A DNA stretch of 64,000 nucleotides from NCBI RefSeq assembly GCF_002234675.1, contig NC_019866.2, forward strand, positions 9,081,261-9,145,260, in the 5' to 3' direction. Source of the DNA: Oryzias latipes. Its lineage: Eukaryota > Chordata > Actinopteri > Beloniformes > Adrianichthyidae. Below, in pieces: positions 61,155 through 64,000 of the stretch. The notes under the pieces were generated by a model. It worked only from the letters and a program-made list of their open reading frames with translations, was not told the DNA's origin and did not search any database. Both the position numbers and the translations under genes were made by a program. The number at the start of each line of letters is the position of its first letter. Position 1 is the first letter of the stretch.

Positions 61155-62165
61155 AACGTTTGCTCAAATGTTAGCGCCACACATTAACTTACTTGTTTGA
61201 AGAATGGAAATATTTTAGTTATAATTAGTATTTTCATTATTTAAAGTAAAACTTGCCTGTACAAATACCACAACATTCAATTGAACATCTGGGTTTTTAA
61301 TGAATAACATAAAAGAAATGCATTTTGAGAAATTTAATTTAAGTTACAGCAGAAGTGTATTCTAGGTCTCCAATTACAAATCACAATCATGAACATCTAT
61401 ATTACACTACACTGATAAGAACTGTTACACAAAAAATTATAGTGTTTCTCAGCTCCGCATAACACAAAGTCATTCTGTCATATCCACATTCATTTGGCTC
61501 CTTTCTCTAAAAATCATTTAGAATAGGAAATGCAAGTTTCATTGAAGGCACATTCAGTAATAATGTTTCTTTGCAAACCCACACCAGTGTTCCTTAAAGT
61601 TTCAACTTGACAAGTGGGATTAGTTTTCCATTGCATTAAAAAAGGAAGATCCTATGGGGTTAATATTTGAACTAGCAGCTTTTCCAACTGCATGTTGAAG
61701 TCTCTTAGCTTCAATCAAGCACACAGTGGTAATAGAAAATGACCTATACAGCATCAAATGTGCAGCAAAACATGGGTACAGTACCATGTAACAGTGTTTG
61801 TCTTGATACTACCCTTTCTGTCCTGACATGACCTGTTTCCGACTGATTACGGGTGATTTCTTCTTAGTGATGCTTGAAGGCTCTATGAGGTGTTCACTTG
61901 ATTTTAAAATAAAATATCCTATCAAAAGGGCTGCTCCCACTTCATGTCCTTGTGTTAATGACACTGTGTTAAAACATTAGCTGGAGCAGAATTCTGTCTA
62001 TGTGAGTAGTCTTCTCAACTCTGTTCCCAGATAGGTTAAAGTGCAGACAATGGTGCACCAAGTCTGACTGGTCCAAGCCTTTCTGTATGCATGTCCTATG
62101 CTATCTCTTTCAACAACAGTTTATTTAGCCTGTTCAACTGAGGCCTACTGGGTTTGCCTGCCAGG
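61155..62165. other. Convergent 3' flanks of the TRIM gene and slc27a1
   Basis: About 1 kb between two converging genes, likely made of their 3' UTRs. AT-rich left part, more mixed right part. No gene, repeat or clear polyadenylation signal could be assigned with confidence. Confidence 0.45.
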
Positions 62166-64000
62166 TCATAGGGGAATTCTTCCCTCAACTATAGCATTGT
62201 AGAGCTCCTCGTCGATAGGCTCGTATCGTCCAGCACGACTGTTCAAGTAGTAGAGCTGGTCAGTTGTGAGACGAGGATCGAACCCTTCCCTCTGCAGTCT
62301 TGTTTTCTGGATTTTGAATGTGCCTAAAAAAAAATGTTGACAAAGTCATATTATTTTGAATCCGTAAATTATTATGGAGACATTAATGAGTGATGGCGGT
62401 TCATGTGCAATGGTGGTTCTATTCACCTGTGGTGTCCACCTGTGGAGAGGTCCGTAAGAATACAGGGCGTGCATAAGAAGGAAGTGCTCGCTGGATGTTC
62501 TTTAAGAACTTGTCGCAGTCCAAACTTTCAGAGGCATCAGCAATGGCAGCCATTCCTGCCTTACCCTCCACACCTGGTGCAAAATTCACAAGAATAAGGA
62601 TTACAACGGGTGAGACCCTGAAGACGCTTCAGTGTAAATAGACAGTTGTTACCTGGGACAGCCACACCATACACAGCCACATCAGTCTGATCCAGAAGAT
62701 TGCTGATTATTCCCTCCACCTCAGTGGTAGAGACGTTCTCCCCTCGCCAGCGGAAGGTGTCGCCACTGCGATCGCGAAAATACATGTAGCCCAGTTCATC
62801 CATCACCAGCACATCGCCTGAAAACAGTGAAAATAGTTTTTCAACAGCCATTTAGTTTAATAAACTCACAGTTTTAGGAGGGATAACCAAACAGATCAGG
62901 TGAACTACTGAAATGACAAAGCTGGCATCACAACCTTCTAACTTCTAAATTATCTTTTAACATTTTCCAACTGTTTTTTTTTTTACAATGGGAAGAAAGG
63001 TTACCTGACATATATGCACAGTCGTTTTTCCTGAAGACATTGTGAGCGATCTTCTTCTTTGTAGCATCCTGGTTAGCGTAGCCATCAAAACGTCGCAATG
63101 GGTCCTTCTGGTCAATCCGACCTACAAGGAGCCCTGGCTCCCCTGCAAATTAAATATTGGGATTTCAGATAACCCGCAAGGCATAAAAGAACACCCTCCT
63201 TCATAAGCTACATCAGTTTGTGGTCCAGAATTTCATTACCAGGGCGGCAGGGCACACACAGGCCTCGGCTGTCCCGGAGCGGTTCCATGTTCTCCTCATT
63301 AACCCTTACCAGACGGATGGGGTACACAAAGGGAAGAATGCGACTGTTGAATCCACAGGCTCCCACCTTAAAGAGCAACACAGAACCAGATTAATACCAT
63401 ATCTATAACATTTTACCATTGCAGGCACATGAACCATAATCGCTAACCTTGCCGTCCATGTTAGCAATACTGCAGTTGCACTCAGTTGCTCCATAGAACT
63501 CGCCAATTTGCCTCACTCCAAAACGCTCCATAAAGGCTTCCCAAACACTCGGACGCAATCCATTCCCTATTGCCAGACGAACTTTGTGACCTTTCTCAGA
63601 TGGGCGGACTGGCTGAGATAAGAGGTAACGGCAAATTTCTCCAATGTACTGCACCACCTGTCAACAGGAAGAAACGTCTTTGTTTTTTACATGACTGTTG
63701 TTTTGTAATCAGCAAACACATTTTTCTTCAGGAACTCTTAGCCCTTACAGTGCAGTTGTACTTGATGCAGTCATCCCAGAAGCGGCTGGCAGAGAACTTC
63801 CTCTTCACAACCACGGTGAGACCATGGATCAAACACTGTCCCACTCCAAGAATATTACCTGGCAAAGAACACACACACATTTAGCAACACAAACACTGAA
63901 AGTGTTGATAAAATACACGGAAGGATTTTTTTTCACACCTGCAGAGTGATAGAGGGGCAGACAGTCATAAATAATGTCTTCAGTACGCATGCGAAAGGCA
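62166..64000 (-). CDS. slc27a1: SLC27A1 (FATP1), long-chain fatty-acid transporter and acyl-CoA synthetase, 3' part
   Basis: Membrane protein that couples long-chain fatty-acid uptake to acyl-CoA formation. The gene runs off the right edge, so the N-terminal part is missing. Exons seen (minus): 63939 to the edge, 63749-63858, 63448-63657, 63240-63366, 63005-63142, 62653-62817, 62427-62573 and 62166-62323 (stop). Together they give about 372 residues of roughly 646. Visible motifs: [31 protein letters not shown] and the FATP signature [18 protein letters not shown]. The end [17 protein letters not shown] is that of SLC27A1, not SLC27A4. All phases agree and nothing is broken. Teleosts may have a and b copies; which one this is cannot be told. 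Confidence 0.93.

Noticed and set aside
1-64000. Retroviral, Polinton or other capsid-bearing elements, and CRISPR arrays
   Set aside because: No gag, pol, integrase or envelope-like frames, no long terminal repeats and no regularly spaced direct repeats were seen.

Overview
The window is vertebrate nuclear DNA, almost certainly from a ray-finned (teleost) fish. Genes have many GT-AG introns, products match known vertebrate families along their length, intergenic DNA is AT-rich, and the dispersed repeats (tRNA-type SINE, fish-type SINE-like element, short inverted-repeat DNA elements) are of kinds seen in teleosts. I found no viral or retroviral element, no CRISPR array and no tRNA or rRNA gene.

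Layout, left to right. A possible first exon of an unidentified minus-strand gene lies at the left edge (21-113). chchd5 follows on the plus strand (656-1340). An lmx1a-like LIM-homeobox gene runs on the minus strand (coding 4139-15705, with one intron of about 9 kb). gmip, a RhoGAP with F-BAR and C1 domains, is on the minus strand (18219-30626, 22 coding exons). colgalt1, the collagen galactosyltransferase (12 exons, 32701-40884), and pgls, 6-phosphogluconolactonase (5 exons, 41963-43568), are also on the minus strand. Next comes a cluster of three related C2H2 zinc-finger genes that share an N-terminal coiled-coil module: two intact on the plus strand (44380-46025 and 48767-50669) and one apparently broken on the minus strand (52224-54301). 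An unidentified minus-strand gene (47516-48099) sits between the first two. A completely intronless full-length vac14 (54669-57041) stands head to head with the broken zinc-finger gene. A RING/B-box/PRY-SPRY TRIM gene (58573-61154) and the 3' part of slc27a1 on the minus strand (62166 to the right edge) close the window.

Gene order: pgls, colgalt1 and slc27a1 are close neighbours on human 19p13.11, and gmip is in the same band, so this is a conserved vertebrate block. Zinc-finger genes, vac14 and a TRIM gene have been placed between pgls and slc27a1. The genes do not form one pathway. They cover mitochondrial import (chchd5), neural and limb patterning (lmx1a-like), Rho signalling (gmip), collagen glycosylation in the ER (colgalt1), the pentose phosphate pathway (pgls), PI(3,5)P2 control (vac14), ubiquitin ligation (TRIM) and fatty-acid uptake (slc27a1).

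Exon boundaries were read by hand from splice-site consensus, reading-frame phase and remembered family sequences. For the lmx1a-like gene, gmip, colgalt1, pgls, two zinc-finger genes and the TRIM gene the exon lengths sum to a multiple of three with phases that agree, which is good internal support. Untranslated exons, transcription starts and polyadenylation sites are mostly not resolved.
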